From NCBI GenBank assembly GCA_041658075.1, contig JBBAAW010000002.1, positions 1-64,000 on the forward strand: a stretch of 64,000 nt of DNA, written 5' to 3'. A model generated the notes under the pieces. The model made no database searches and was not told the origin of the DNA. It saw nothing but the letters and a program-made list of their open reading frames with translations. The stretch comes from JBBAAW01 sp041658075 (GTDB lineage Bacteria > Patescibacteriota > WWE3 > UBA101185 > UBA10185). Of the stretch, positions 42,333-50,239 are shown in pieces (the stretch's first letter is position 1; each line of letters opens with the position of its first letter). A program made the translations under genes and the position numbers.

Positions 42333-42418
42333 TTGAGTAGTTTACATAAAAGGCGATGGCGGTTACTCTTGTTTCAAATGTGGAAACAAGCTTAACCGCC
42401 TGCAGTTCAACCACTCAA
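42333..42418 (+). ncRNA. Structured intergenic RNA candidate
   Basis: Nested helices: outer TTGAGT (42333-42338) with ACTCAA (42413-42418); inner GGCGGTTA (42358-42365) with TAACCGCC (42393-42400), a symmetric CT/CT internal loop, then CTTGTTTC (42368-42375) with GAAACAAG (42383-42390) closing a 7-nt loop. It lacks a T-run, so it is not a simple terminator. It lies in a 423-nt gap whose remainder (42419-42540) shows no gene. The same pairing exists on minus. Confidence 0.4.
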
Positions 42419-42540
42419 GTCCTTCTCTTTTTGAAGACCAGTTTGCACGGCTGGATTGTGTCTCCGAGCGTCAGTCTCAACTGAATCCCCCAACTTATGC
42501 CCACAATCCACACAATACCATCGTGGCAAATTAATCGCTT

Positions 42541-42569
42541 ATGACACACACAACAGCAAGGTATATAAT
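42541..42569 (+). promoter_or_regulatory. Promoter of the 67-residue gene
   Basis: ATGACA, 17 nt, TATAAT (42564-42569), then a ~35-nt leader ending in GGCAGGAGG before ATG 42611. Confidence 0.65.
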
Positions 42570-42610
42570 GCATATCAGAAGAAGGTCTAGGCTCGCGGCA
42601 GGAGGACGCC

Positions 42611-42814
42611 ATGCTCATTATCAAATGGACGGGAGTTTTCGAAAAGCACGGGAAGAAACGCATACACCGTCAAACCTTTTGGTGTAAAAGCCAAAAGTTG
42701 TGGGAAAGCAAGAGAAGGCAAGATGCCGTTAGGAGAATGATAAAAACCATTGAAGAACAGGGATTCCACTTTGAACGTGCAGCTGTCACAATCTCCACGA
42801 TCTCAGAGAAGTAG
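42611..42814 (+). CDS. Hypothetical basic 67-residue protein
   Basis: A short basic protein: LIIKWTGVFEKHGKKRIHRQTFWCK, then helix ESKRRQDAVRRMIKTIEEQG and a strand AAVTISTIS. This strand-helix-strand order would suit a small nucleic-acid-binding or toxin-like fold, but no family is recognised. A strong AGGAGG site 5 nt before ATG and its own promoter make it monocistronic. Confidence 0.55.
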   Translation: MLIIKWTGVFEKHGKKRIHRQTFWCKSQKLWESKRRQDAVRRMIKTIEEQGFHFERAAVTISTISEK

Positions 42815-42832
42815 CACCGGGCCAGGGATATC

Positions 42833-42882
42833 TTGGGGGACAACATCAGGTCGCGCATATGCCGATCTCTGAAGTCCCCCAA
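42833..42882. other. Long-armed hairpin after the 67-residue gene
   Basis: TTGGGGGAC (42833-42841) pairs perfectly with GTCCCCCAA (42874-42882) across a 32-nt loop. No T-run follows on either strand, so it may be a transcript-stabilising 3' structure. Confidence 0.5.
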
Positions 42883-42931
42883 CATCTACCCAAGTATTGC
42901 GAAATACCTTCTAGAACTAATATAATCTCTT

Positions 42932-43891
42932 GTGCCAAATTTTTGGAAAACACTCAAAACACCAATAACCGCCCTTGCGCCCATGGATGACGTTACAGAC
43001 TTTGTCTTTAGAGAAATTGTGGCAACCACTGCAAAGCCCAATGTACTATTTACGGAATTTACCAGCACGGATGGACTCTTTTCCAAGGGACACGATAAAG
43101 TAGCTAGAAGGTTGTTGTTTTCGGAAGTTCAGCGCCCAGTAATCGCTCAAATTTGGGGAGCGACACCCGAAAATTATGAAAAAGCCGCTAAATTTATTGA
43201 GGAACTCGGCTTTGACGGAATCGATATCAACATGGGCTGTCCCGATAAAGGTGTGATGAAGAAAAATTCTGGCGCTTCTCTAATAAATAACAAGCAACTA
43301 GTTTCAGAAATAATCAACGCAGTAAGAGCGGGCTCGCCGAACATACCGCTTAGCGTAAAAACAAGGCTGGATACAGATCAGGAATTAACCAAAGAATGGA
43401 TATCATTTCTTTTGTCGAGAAACATTGACACTCTGATAATTCACGGAAGAAAAGCCGAGGCTATGTCCAAAGAAAAAGCAAATTGGGAAGAAATTGCTAA
43501 AGCTGTGAAACTTAGAGATAAAATTAATCCGGAAATTCTTATAATCGGAAACGGGGATGTCAGCAGTTACAAAGAGGTCTTAGAGAAACGAAATAATTAC
43601 GGTGTGGACGGAGTAATGATTGGGAGAGGGATATTTCACAATCCTTGGATTTTTGAAAAGAGTAAAAATCCTTTAAAACACACTAAGAAAGAATACATCG
43701 ACCTGTTAAAACGTCACGTTGATTTGTTTAATGACACATGGGGCAAGACAAAAAACTTTGAACTTATGAAAAAGTTTTTCAAGATCTACGTTAAGGAATT
43801 TAAAGGCGCAGACGACCTGAGACAAAAATTAATGGAGTGCCGAAGTTATGAGGAGGTAGGCTGCGTGATCAACGCAAATCAGTCCCTTTGA
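42932..43891 (+). CDS. dus: tRNA-dihydrouridine synthase
   Basis: A 319-residue FMN enzyme that reduces uridines in tRNA D-loops. The TIM-barrel begins PITALAPMDDVTD. QIWGATPENYEKAA and GIDINMGCPDKGVMKKNSGASLI carry the catalytic Cys103. LSVKTRLD, LIIHGRKAEAMSKEKANWE and GVMIGRGIFHNPWIF are FMN-phosphate site motifs. It starts with GTG; TATAAT (42921-42926) ends 5 nt upstream, so it is probably leaderless. Length is normal. Confidence 0.95.
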   Translation: MPNFWKTLKTPITALAPMDDVTDFVFREIVATTAKPNVLFTEFTSTDGLFSKGHDKVARRLLFSEVQRPVIAQIWGATPENYEKAAKFIEELGFDGIDINMGCPDKGVMKKNSGASLINNKQLVSEIINAVRAGSPNIPLSVKTRLDTDQELTKEWISFLLSRNIDTLIIHGRKAEAMSKEKANWEEIAKAVKLRDKINPEILIIGNGDVSSYKEVLEKRNNYGVDGVMIGRGIFHNPWIFEKSKNPLKHTKKEYIDLLKRHVDLFNDTWGKTKNFELMKKFFKIYVKEFKGADDLRQKLMECRSYEEVGCVINANQSL

Positions 43892-43907
43892 CATCACACG
43901 ATTATTT

Positions 43908-45191
43908 ATGCAGACTGTGCTTATGAAAAGACCTGAGAACGGACATGTTGTACTAAAGTTATTTCTTGCTATGTTTGTGGTCCTGTTCCTTTCCGTAACA
44001 GCTTCTTTAATTATTACCAAGGAACAAGTTTTCAGAAATCATAGAGCTGACTCAAACCCAAGCAAAGTGCCAGAATCCACTACGTCCGCGAAAATCGAAG
44101 AACCTATTGAATCCACCCCAGCAGCAGAGCTTGCAGTACTCGCTGCAGAGCAAAAGCCCACCGAATCCAGCAAATCTACGAAAGTACTAGGAACAGAGGA
44201 TGCCAGCGGTCAGGTCTTTTATAGTCGAACAACTGCAAATAACAAAGTGGGCATGTACGTTCACAATATTACCGACGATATTAAAGCTGCAGCCAAACTT
44301 ATCAACAGCGGTGGGGGTAAATGGGGCTACGTACTCTTAACAATGGATATCAAAGATGGTAACGAATCGTATTGGCAAGAACTCTTTGATGCCGCATCAA
44401 AAAGTCAACTGATTCCCATTGTACAGATTTCTAATAACAATGTGTGCAAGCCGGATAAGATGGACTTTGAAGAACTAGCCAAAACTTTAAATAGCGTAAA
44501 ATGGCCCAGCAAACATCGTTACATTACTGTTTTTAACGAAATGAATTCCAAGGACTACTGGTGCCAAAAAATCGCGCCGGAAGAATACGCCCAAGCCTTA
44601 GATAAAGCTATCAAGGCCTTTAAAAAGAAAAGCGATAGATTTTTTATCATGCCTGGGGCATTTAACAGTAGCGCGCGAACACAGGATAGGTACTTGAGTG
44701 AAGACGCGTATCTTTCCAGAATGGATAAAGCGGTTCCGGGAATTTTTAAAAAGATCGACGGCTGGGCAACTCATTCTTATCCTCACCCCAATTTTAGCGG
44801 AGATATAAATAACTTACCCGCCGGTTACAGTGCTCGTGACACAATAAATAACTACACATGGGAATTAGGTCTACTTAAAAAGTATTTTGGCGTGGGACCT
44901 TTGCCGGTATTTATTACTGAAACGGGCTGGTTACATAAAGAAGGGCAAAACGGCTGTGTTCAATATTCTCAAAGTAATCTTTTATCGACAGAAACCGTGT
45001 CTAAAAGATATAAAGATGCCTTTGTAAATTATTGGTTAAATGATGTAAGAATAGTGGCTGTTACCCCGTTTATTTTTAGAAGCAGCGATCCGTGCGCTTC
45101 AGGATTTGCCTGGCAAAAATCGGACGGAAGCTGGTATCCACAAGCAAAGATGCTTATGGCAATTCCAAAGACCGCGGGAAGCCCCGATTAA
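43908..45191 (+). CDS. Membrane-anchored clan GH-A glycosidase-like protein
   Basis: A 427-residue protein: N-terminal helix (~14-37), a Pro/Ser/Thr/Glu-rich stalk to ~95, then a TIM-barrel. ITVFNEMNS carries the likely acid/base Glu211 and VFITETGWL the likely nucleophile Glu338, as in GH5/GH39-like enzymes. TPFIFRSSDP and SWYPQ close the barrel. Together with the protein at 33079 it could trim surface glycans or act on host or environmental polymers; the substrate is unknown. An in-frame ATG at 43923 is an alternative start. Confidence 0.77.
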   Translation: MQTVLMKRPENGHVVLKLFLAMFVVLFLSVTASLIITKEQVFRNHRADSNPSKVPESTTSAKIEEPIESTPAAELAVLAAEQKPTESSKSTKVLGTEDASGQVFYSRTTANNKVGMYVHNITDDIKAAAKLINSGGGKWGYVLLTMDIKDGNESYWQELFDAASKSQLIPIVQISNNNVCKPDKMDFEELAKTLNSVKWPSKHRYITVFNEMNSKDYWCQKIAPEEYAQALDKAIKAFKKKSDRFFIMPGAFNSSARTQDRYLSEDAYLSRMDKAVPGIFKKIDGWATHSYPHPNFSGDINNLPAGYSARDTINNYTWELGLLKKYFGVGPLPVFITETGWLHKEGQNGCVQYSQSNLLSTETVSKRYKDAFVNYWLNDVRIVAVTPFIFRSSDPCASGFAWQKSDGSWYPQAKMLMAIPKTAGSPD

Positions 45192-45201
45192 AACCAAAAG
45201 A

Positions 45202-47010
45202 TCAGACTATTTTTTTGGAAGAGCGGTGTCTTAAATTAGGATCCAGGATTCTTTTTCTAAGTCGTAAGTTCAAAGGAGTAACTTCTAAAAGCTCGTCGTC
45301 CTCCAAAAAATCTAGACACTGTTCCAAACTCATTTCAACGTGCGGAGGTAAAACTATTCCCTCCTCTCCTACTGAGCGATTATTGGTAAGCTGCTTTTCT
45401 TTGCAAACATTTACCTCCATATCTTCATCACGTGCGTTAAGCCCCACAATCATTCCCTGATAAACCATAGTTTGGGGTGGAATAAAAACAGGACCTTTGT
45501 CGTGCGCCACTACAAGACCGTAAGCAACCGCTTTTCCTGTGGAGGAGGCAATAATAACGCCTTTTCTAAGTTTAGATATTGGCGCACCAGCCTTTTCGTG
45601 TCGCAAAAATACCGAATTAACCACCGCTGTACCTTTAGAAAGGGTAAGTAAAGCTCCCCGCAAACCCAAAATTCCGCGGGTGGTAATTTCAAAAATTAGT
45701 CGTGTGGAAGTTTCTGTGAGGTCTTCTTGTAAAATTAAAACGCCCCGCCTTCTACCAAGTTCGCTTTTTACTGCTCCAAGGTATGTATTTTCCACATCCA
45801 CACAAAGCTCCTCCACAGGCTCCATTTCCATGCCATCTACCGTTTTTGTTATGACTTTAGGCTTTCCCACACTTAACTCAAAACCTTCGCGTCTTAAAGT
45901 TTCCAAAAACACGCTTAAATGCAACTCGCCACGACCTGATAACATATACTGCCCGTCCTCTGTAATTTTAAACCTCATAGCAATATTTGTTTGGACTTCT
46001 TTTTCAATCCGTTCCAAAACTTGTCGACCTGTTAAAAACTTGCCTTCTTTACCCATAAATGGTGAGGTGTTTGGACCAATTGAGATGCTTAAAGTTGGTT
46101 CTTCTACAGAAATTGTAGGCAAGGCAACGGGATCTTTGGGATCGGCGATAGTATCTCCTATGGAAGCATTTTTAATACCGGTTAATGAAACAATGTCTCC
46201 GGCTATCCCCTCTTCTGTTTCCATCCTTTTAAGACCTTGATTAACAAAGACTTTTTCTATTACGACTTTCTCCTTTGCACCATTACTTTTAATTAAAACT
46301 GCCTGTGATTCTGCCCTAACAACACCGCGGGTAATTCGGCCAATGGCGTATTTTCCTTTGAAATTATCCCAATCCAATGTTGAAATCAGCATCTGAAAAG
46401 GCTCGTCGATGTTTGATGATGGAGCCGGAACGTACTGCAAAATAGCATCAAAAATCGGTGCAAAATCCACGCGTGCATCGTCAACCTCTTTCCAAGCTTT
46501 GCCGTCCCGTCCAATGGCGTAAAGGATCGGGATTTCTAATTGCGACTCGTGTGTTGCCAACTCCAGAAAAAGGTTATGGATCTTTTTTAACGTCTCTTCA
46601 ACCCGAGCATCTTTTTTGTCGATTTTGTTTATTACCACAATAATCTTTAGTCCTAAATCAAGTGCTTTTTTAAGAACAAACCGAGTTTGTGGCATAGGTC
46701 CCTCCTGCGCATCCACAACCAAAAGCGCACCATCTGCCATATTCAAGGTGCGCTCTACTTCTCCACCAAAGTCTGCGTGCCCGGGCGTGTCAATAATATT
46801 GATTTTTACATCTTTGTAATTTACAGCTGTATTTTTGGCTAAAATCGTAATTCCGCGCTCGCGTTCCTGGTCGTTGGAATCCATTATTAAATCCTGCGAC
46901 ATATAAAGCTCGTTTTCCCTAAAAGTTTTGGACTGTTTTAAAAGTCCGTCCACAATAGTGGTTTTACCGTGATCTACATGCGCAATTATTGCAATATTTC
47001 GTATGTTCAT
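45202..47010 (-). CDS. typA: Translational GTPase TypA/BipA
   Basis: A 602-residue ribosome-associated GTPase. G1 is AHVDHGKTT, switch RERGITILAKN, G3 DTPGHADFGGEVER, G4 NKIDKKDA; then EF-G-like domains and the BipA-specific C-terminus (RKGVIIASSTGKAVAYGL, GLNARDEDMEVNVCKEKQLTN). It assists 50S assembly and stress translation. I start at ATG 47010 (MNIRNIAIIAHVDHGK); a GTG at 47043 would add 11 unlikely residues. AAGGATG lies upstream as a ribosome site, and TATAAT precedes it by about 24 nt. Confidence 0.96.
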   Translation of the reverse strand: MNIRNIAIIAHVDHGKTTIVDGLLKQSKTFRENELYMSQDLIMDSNDQERERGITILAKNTAVNYKDVKINIIDTPGHADFGGEVERTLNMADGALLVVDAQEGPMPQTRFVLKKALDLGLKIIVVINKIDKKDARVEETLKKIHNLFLELATHESQLEIPILYAIGRDGKAWKEVDDARVDFAPIFDAILQYVPAPSSNIDEPFQMLISTLDWDNFKGKYAIGRITRGVVRAESQAVLIKSNGAKEKVVIEKVFVNQGLKRMETEEGIAGDIVSLTGIKNASIGDTIADPKDPVALPTISVEEPTLSISIGPNTSPFMGKEGKFLTGRQVLERIEKEVQTNIAMRFKITEDGQYMLSGRGELHLSVFLETLRREGFELSVGKPKVITKTVDGMEMEPVEELCVDVENTYLGAVKSELGRRRGVLILQEDLTETSTRLIFEITTRGILGLRGALLTLSKGTAVVNSVFLRHEKAGAPISKLRKGVIIASSTGKAVAYGLVVAHDKGPVFIPPQTMVYQGMIVGLNARDEDMEVNVCKEKQLTNNRSVGEEGIVLPPHVEMSLEQCLDFLEDDELLEVTPLNLRLRKRILDPNLRHRSSKKIV

Positions 47011-47096
47011 AGCGTCATCCTTAAGCAAACCGTTATTATACACTTTTTTAGCATAAAATATTATTTTTGGCGTAAAGTCGGCGTTGCTGATATTAT

Positions 47097-47480
47097 TTAG
47101 AACTTCGCTGTTTGAAGCGCGCTAAAGCGTTTGTAATAAACTTCATAGTATTTATTTGCACTAATTATGTTGTTATGAAATCTACTGGACTTTGAACCGG
47201 AATACAGATACACCCCGTATTGGTTTTCTTTTATCGCGTTCTCGACAAATTCGTTGCCCCCACTTTTTAGGTAAGCACCCTTCCCATTAAACGCAATGTA
47301 ATTGTTTTTAACCTGGTTTTCTTGGGCGTTGTCGTAAAAATAAAAACCATATTCTGAATTACTTGTTACATTATTATTCACAAACACATTACTCTGAGAG
47401 TTTTGGTTAACTCTCAACAGTACTACCACCAAACCTGCTAAACTTTTTACAACCAAATCCTTAAATTTTTTGGTATTCAC
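47097..47480 (-). pseudogene. Fragment of a right-handed beta-helix (NosD-like) protein
   Basis: A 127-codon frame with three or four PbH1-type rungs: SNVFVNNNVTSNSEYGFYFYDN, NQVKNNYIAFNGKGAYL, NEFVENAIKENQYGVYLY and SRFHNNIISANKYY. Real beta-helices need many more coils and usually a signal peptide; here the N-terminus is a weak hydrophobic segment after GTG. It is probably the surviving end of a larger surface protein, though a short stand-alone one is possible. Confidence 0.6.
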
Positions 47481-47493
47481 AAACGAATTATAT

Positions 47494-47499
47494 TATACT
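47494..47499 (+). promoter_or_regulatory. -10 hexamer of a leaderless start
   Basis: TATACT ends 6 nt before ATG 47506 of the VTT-domain gene, which decides that start over the in-frame GTG-type start at 47470. Confidence 0.5.
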
Positions 47500-47505
47500 T
47501 TTGAG

Positions 47506-48057
47506 ATGAAAGAAAAAACGATAAAAACTATCATTTCAATTATTGGACTGGCTTTAGGTGTACTGCTTCTATTTTTTGTAGCTAAAAATATTCGTGACGC
47601 AGAAAACATTATTTTAAAAGCGGGGGTGGCGGGGCCCGCAGTAGCAATTTTATTGTATGCGCTCTTTGCTCCTACCCCAGTGCCAACCGATTCTCTGACC
47701 CTCATTTGCGGAGCTATATACGGTCCGTTCTATGGAACCGCTATAGCTTGGATGGGCAACAATATAGCTGCCTTGGTTGAATACTTTATAGGCGCGCGCA
47801 TCCGTCAAGATATAGATTTTGAAAAAGAAAGAAAGAAACTCCCTTTTGGGCTTGGCAAACTGCCCATAGACTCTATTCCTGTTTTGACTTTGGGAAGAAT
47901 GTTACCATTTTACGGATCCAAGGTCATCAGCATTATGGCCGGAATGTACGGAGTTCCTTACAAACGCTATATATGGACGTCAGCGCTGGTTAACTTAACA
48001 GGCGCTATAATGCTTTCTTTAGGCGGTCACGAGCTATTTTATTTATTGCGACATTAA
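47506..48057 (+). CDS. VTT-domain (TVP38/DedA-like) membrane protein
   Basis: A 183-residue protein with five to six helices. The SNARE-associated/VTT core is seen in PVPTDSLTLICGAIYGPFYGTAIAWMGNNIAALVEYFIGARI and LTLGRMLPFYGSKVISIMAGMYGVPYKRYIWTS. DedA/TVP38 relatives move polyprenyl phosphate or phospholipids across membranes; carrier-lipid flipping would fit the other genes here but is inferred. A bidirectional terminator follows at 48086. Confidence 0.82.
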   Translation: MKEKTIKTIISIIGLALGVLLLFFVAKNIRDAENIILKAGVAGPAVAILLYALFAPTPVPTDSLTLICGAIYGPFYGTAIAWMGNNIAALVEYFIGARIRQDIDFEKERKKLPFGLGKLPIDSIPVLTLGRMLPFYGSKVISIMAGMYGVPYKRYIWTSALVNLTGAIMLSLGGHELFYLLRH

Positions 48058-48085
48058 ACTGCTTATTATAGTACTCAAAACAACA

Positions 48086-48115
48086 AAAAAGATCCCGCAT
48101 GAGCGGGATCTTTTT
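48086..48115. terminator. Bidirectional intrinsic terminator
   Basis: AAAAAGATCCCGC and GCGGGATCTTTTT form a perfect 13-bp stem with a 4-nt loop. T-runs lie on both strands, serving the VTT gene (plus) and the lysine-rich microgene (minus). Confidence 0.92.
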
Positions 48116-48132
48116 AAATAACCATTAACCGG

Positions 48133-48180
48133 TTATTTCTTTTTCTTCTTTCCAGCTTTTTTCTTTTTTGCTGCGGGCAC
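48133..48180 (-). CDS. Lysine-rich 15-residue microprotein
   Basis: GTG 48180 to TAA 48133 encodes (M/V)PAAKKKKAGKKKKK, 15 residues with nine lysines. The signals around it look deliberate: GAGGGGG lies 8 nt before the GTG, TATAAT (48227-48222) is an upstream -10, and the terminator stem begins 17 nt after the stop. The product would be an extremely basic peptide resembling a histone H1-like tail or ribosomal-protein extension, so RNA or DNA binding is plausible. It could instead be a small RNA with an incidental frame. Confidence 0.4.
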   Translation of the reverse strand: MPAAKKKKAGKKKKK

Positions 48181-48221
48181 TACAAACACCCCCTCAGGGC
48201 AGAGCTTAGAAGCATAACGAA

Positions 48222-48227
48222 ATTATA
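48222..48227 (-). promoter_or_regulatory. -10 element of the microprotein transcript
   Basis: TATAAT on the minus strand; the -35 region is poor. The predicted transcript runs about 130 nt from ~48215 to the terminator at 48115-48086. Confidence 0.45.
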
Positions 48228-48291
48228 CTTTTTTAGCCCACAAATTATTACCTAGTTTTATTAAAGATGATTTTTTCAATAAGTCAATACT

Positions 48292-48525
48292 TTATTGCAC
48301 GATGTCATCAAAATTGTCCACCAACTCTTCTCCACCAAAAACCGCATCTAAACTAGTCTCATCTTGCTTTCCTGATGGAATAAGTCCGCCTTCTTTAACC
48401 TCGCCAGAAACCATATTTGTGACCTTACGTGCCTTACTTACAACCAAACCGTTACTAATATAAAGAAGTGTGGCACTTAAGACTAATGCAATTCCAACAA
48501 TAATCAAAATAGCAATTTTTTTCAT
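48292..48525 (-). CDS. Single-span membrane protein of unknown function
   Basis: 77 residues: one helix (IAILIIVGIALVLSATLLYIS, ~4-24), then a soluble acidic tail (DAVFGGEELVDNFDDIVQ). AGGAGGAG precedes ATG. It starts 2 nt after the stop of the upstream coiled-coil gene, so the two are co-translated and probably act together at the membrane. Family not recognised. Confidence 0.6.
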   Translation of the reverse strand: MKKIAILIIVGIALVLSATLLYISNGLVVSKARKVTNMVSGEVKEGGLIPSGKQDETSLDAVFGGEELVDNFDDIVQ

Positions 48526-48527
48526 TT

Positions 48528-49202
48528 TTACTCCTCCTCCGTTCCATCAATTTTCTTTTCGACCAGTAATTGCGCTCTTAATTCCTCCAAGTGGACTTTA
48601 ACTGTATTGCGGTAATAATCTCTAATGGTATCCGCTTTTTGTTTCACAGCCAACCATTGATCCTTGGCCTCTTTTAATTTAGGCAAGAATTGACCCTCAT
48701 AATTTGCGCACGGTATAATTTTTGCACCCTCCAGCAAATCTAAAAACTCTACGTACGCAGTTTTGTAGTCGCTAACCAAAGAGGTAAGCGCCACCAAATC
48801 CAACTCCAGATTACTAACATCCAAGCCTTTGCCTTTGTAAAATTCTATTCTCTTTTCCAAAACCTTTAAACCTTTATCCATATTCTCCACCCGATCCGTC
48901 CTTCTTGCGTAATATTTATTCCATCTTTCATTCACCCGATCCTGCGTGTTTTTGCAGATCTTATCGCGCCTTTCTTTTATTGCATTGGTACGCTCTTCAA
49001 GGTCAATCGGAAGATTCTCTCCTCCCTTAAGTTTTTCTCTCAGCCTATGTGTCTGTTCTGCCCATCTATCTATAGTTGCTGTAACTTTTTTTACCGCGGC
49101 GCTCCCTATAGCGGTTCCTTGTCTATCTACAGCGTACGTGGTCTGAGAGATAAAAACTAAAATCGATAAAGCTGGAATTATTGATAAATATTTTTTATTC
49201 AT
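48528..49202 (-). CDS. Exported coiled-coil protein of unknown function
   Basis: 224 residues. A signal peptide (KKYLSIIPALSILVFISQTTYA, cleavage near residue 24) is followed by almost entirely helical, charged sequence (DRWAEQTHRLREKLKGG, MDKGLKVLEKRIEFYKGKG, EAKDQWLAVKQKADTIRDYY) typical of extracytoplasmic coiled coils. Two cysteines (ICKN and IPCANYE) could form a disulfide. TACTAT (49215-49210) ends 7 nt before ATG. It is paired with the single-span protein downstream. Similar helical exported proteins are common in CPR genomes. Confidence 0.62.
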   Translation of the reverse strand: MNKKYLSIIPALSILVFISQTTYAVDRQGTAIGSAAVKKVTATIDRWAEQTHRLREKLKGGENLPIDLEERTNAIKERRDKICKNTQDRVNERWNKYYARRTDRVENMDKGLKVLEKRIEFYKGKGLDVSNLELDLVALTSLVSDYKTAYVEFLDLLEGAKIIPCANYEGQFLPKLKEAKDQWLAVKQKADTIRDYYRNTVKVHLEELRAQLLVEKKIDGTEEE

Positions 49203-49334
49203 ACTTAATATAGTACGACTTTTTATATGTAAGTCAAATTAAGTCTCTTACATTATTCCCGCAAACCATTATTTAATTTGTGAAGATACTACCTAAAACT
49301 CTATTGTCGTGCTTTAATACTTGGTGTGAACGAA

Positions 49335-49457
49335 ATGCAAAATAACCCCCAACCTTTAAAAGATTTAGTTTTTAAGGGCGCTTTTTTTGTAATTTTGGTT
49401 TATCTTTTGGTACTTGCTTACAACACGGGGGTTTTTAGTCGACTTTTTAATCGATGA
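49335..49457 (+). CDS. Small membrane protein upstream of uppP (40 aa)
   Basis: ATG 49335 to TGA 49457, with one helix (VFKGAFFVILVYLLVLAYN) and a short polar N-terminus. GTG 49326 in frame is an alternative start. Its stop overlaps the uppP start (ATGA at 49454-49457), implying translational coupling and possibly a small partner of UppP. Family not recognised. Confidence 0.5.
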   Translation: MQNNPQPLKDLVFKGAFFVILVYLLVLAYNTGVFSRLFNR

Positions 49458-50239
49458 CAATTATTCAAACACTTATTCTTTCTATAGTTGAGGGGTTAAC
49501 GGAATTTTTGCCAGTTTCGTCAACCGCGCATTTAGTTTTAGCGTTGCAAATTTTAGGCGTAGCGCAAACGGATTTTGTAAAAAGTTTTGAGGTAATTATC
49601 CAACTAGGCGCAATTCTTGCCGTAGTGGTGCTATATTTTAAGGAACTCGTTAAAAATGTAGGACTCTGGTTTAAGATAATTATAGCCTTTCTGCCCTCCG
49701 CAATCTTGGGTTTTTTGCTGTATGACTTTATAAAGATGCGACTATTGGGAAACGGGCTTGTTACAGCGTTAGCTCTTATCGTTGGCGGTGTTGTTTTTAT
49801 ATTTATCGATAAAATTAAGTCTGCGCCTCAAAAAATCCCCAACCGACAGGTTGGCTTTAACGAGATTTCAACCGTGAGGCTTTTAGCCATAGGCTTGTCA
49901 CAAAGCTTAGCTATGATCCCAGGGGTTTCCAGATCGGCGGCAAGCATTTTTGGCGGAATGCTTACAGGCTTAAACAAAAACGATGCTGTTAAGTTTTCCT
50001 TTTTTTTAGCCATCCCCACAATGCTTGCCGCCACAACCCTCGATTTGTACAAATCGAGCTTTAGCTTCTCCAAAAGCGAAATTTTGCTGCTGTCGTTTGG
50101 GTTCATCGGAGCCTTTTTAACAGCCGTTGTAGCCATTAAGTCATTTATAAAATTCGTTCAAAAACATACCTTTTTGCCATTTGGAATTTACAGAATCGCC
50201 GTTGGGCTTTTTTGGCTTCTTGCTATAATCAAACTATGA
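49454..50239 (+). CDS. uppP: Undecaprenyl-diphosphatase UppP (BacA)
   Basis: A 261-residue protein of about eight helices. The N-terminal motif SIVEGLTEFLPVSSTAHLVLA has the catalytic Glu pair region, and the second motif MIPGVSRSAASIFGGMLTGL has PGxSRS. It removes a phosphate from undecaprenyl diphosphate to recycle the cell-wall carrier lipid and gives bacitracin tolerance. It overlaps the small gene upstream by 4 nt and the thioredoxin gene downstream by 4 nt. Confidence 0.95.
   Translation: MTIIQTLILSIVEGLTEFLPVSSTAHLVLALQILGVAQTDFVKSFEVIIQLGAILAVVVLYFKELVKNVGLWFKIIIAFLPSAILGFLLYDFIKMRLLGNGLVTALALIVGGVVFIFIDKIKSAPQKIPNRQVGFNEISTVRLLAIGLSQSLAMIPGVSRSAASIFGGMLTGLNKNDAVKFSFFLAIPTMLAATTLDLYKSSFSFSKSEILLLSFGFIGAFLTAVVAIKSFIKFVQKHTFLPFGIYRIAVGLFWLLAIIKL
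50202..50229 (+). promoter_or_regulatory. Internal promoter for the thioredoxin gene
   Basis: TTGGGC, 16 nt, TATAAT (50224-50229). The -10 lies inside the end of uppP and finishes 6 nt before ATG 50236, again a leaderless geometry. Confidence 0.5.

Noticed and set aside
45539..46240. 233-codon open frame on plus
   Set aside because: It is exactly antisense to typA, has an implausible Ser/Pro/Arg-rich composition and no start signals; a shadow of the conserved GTPase gene.
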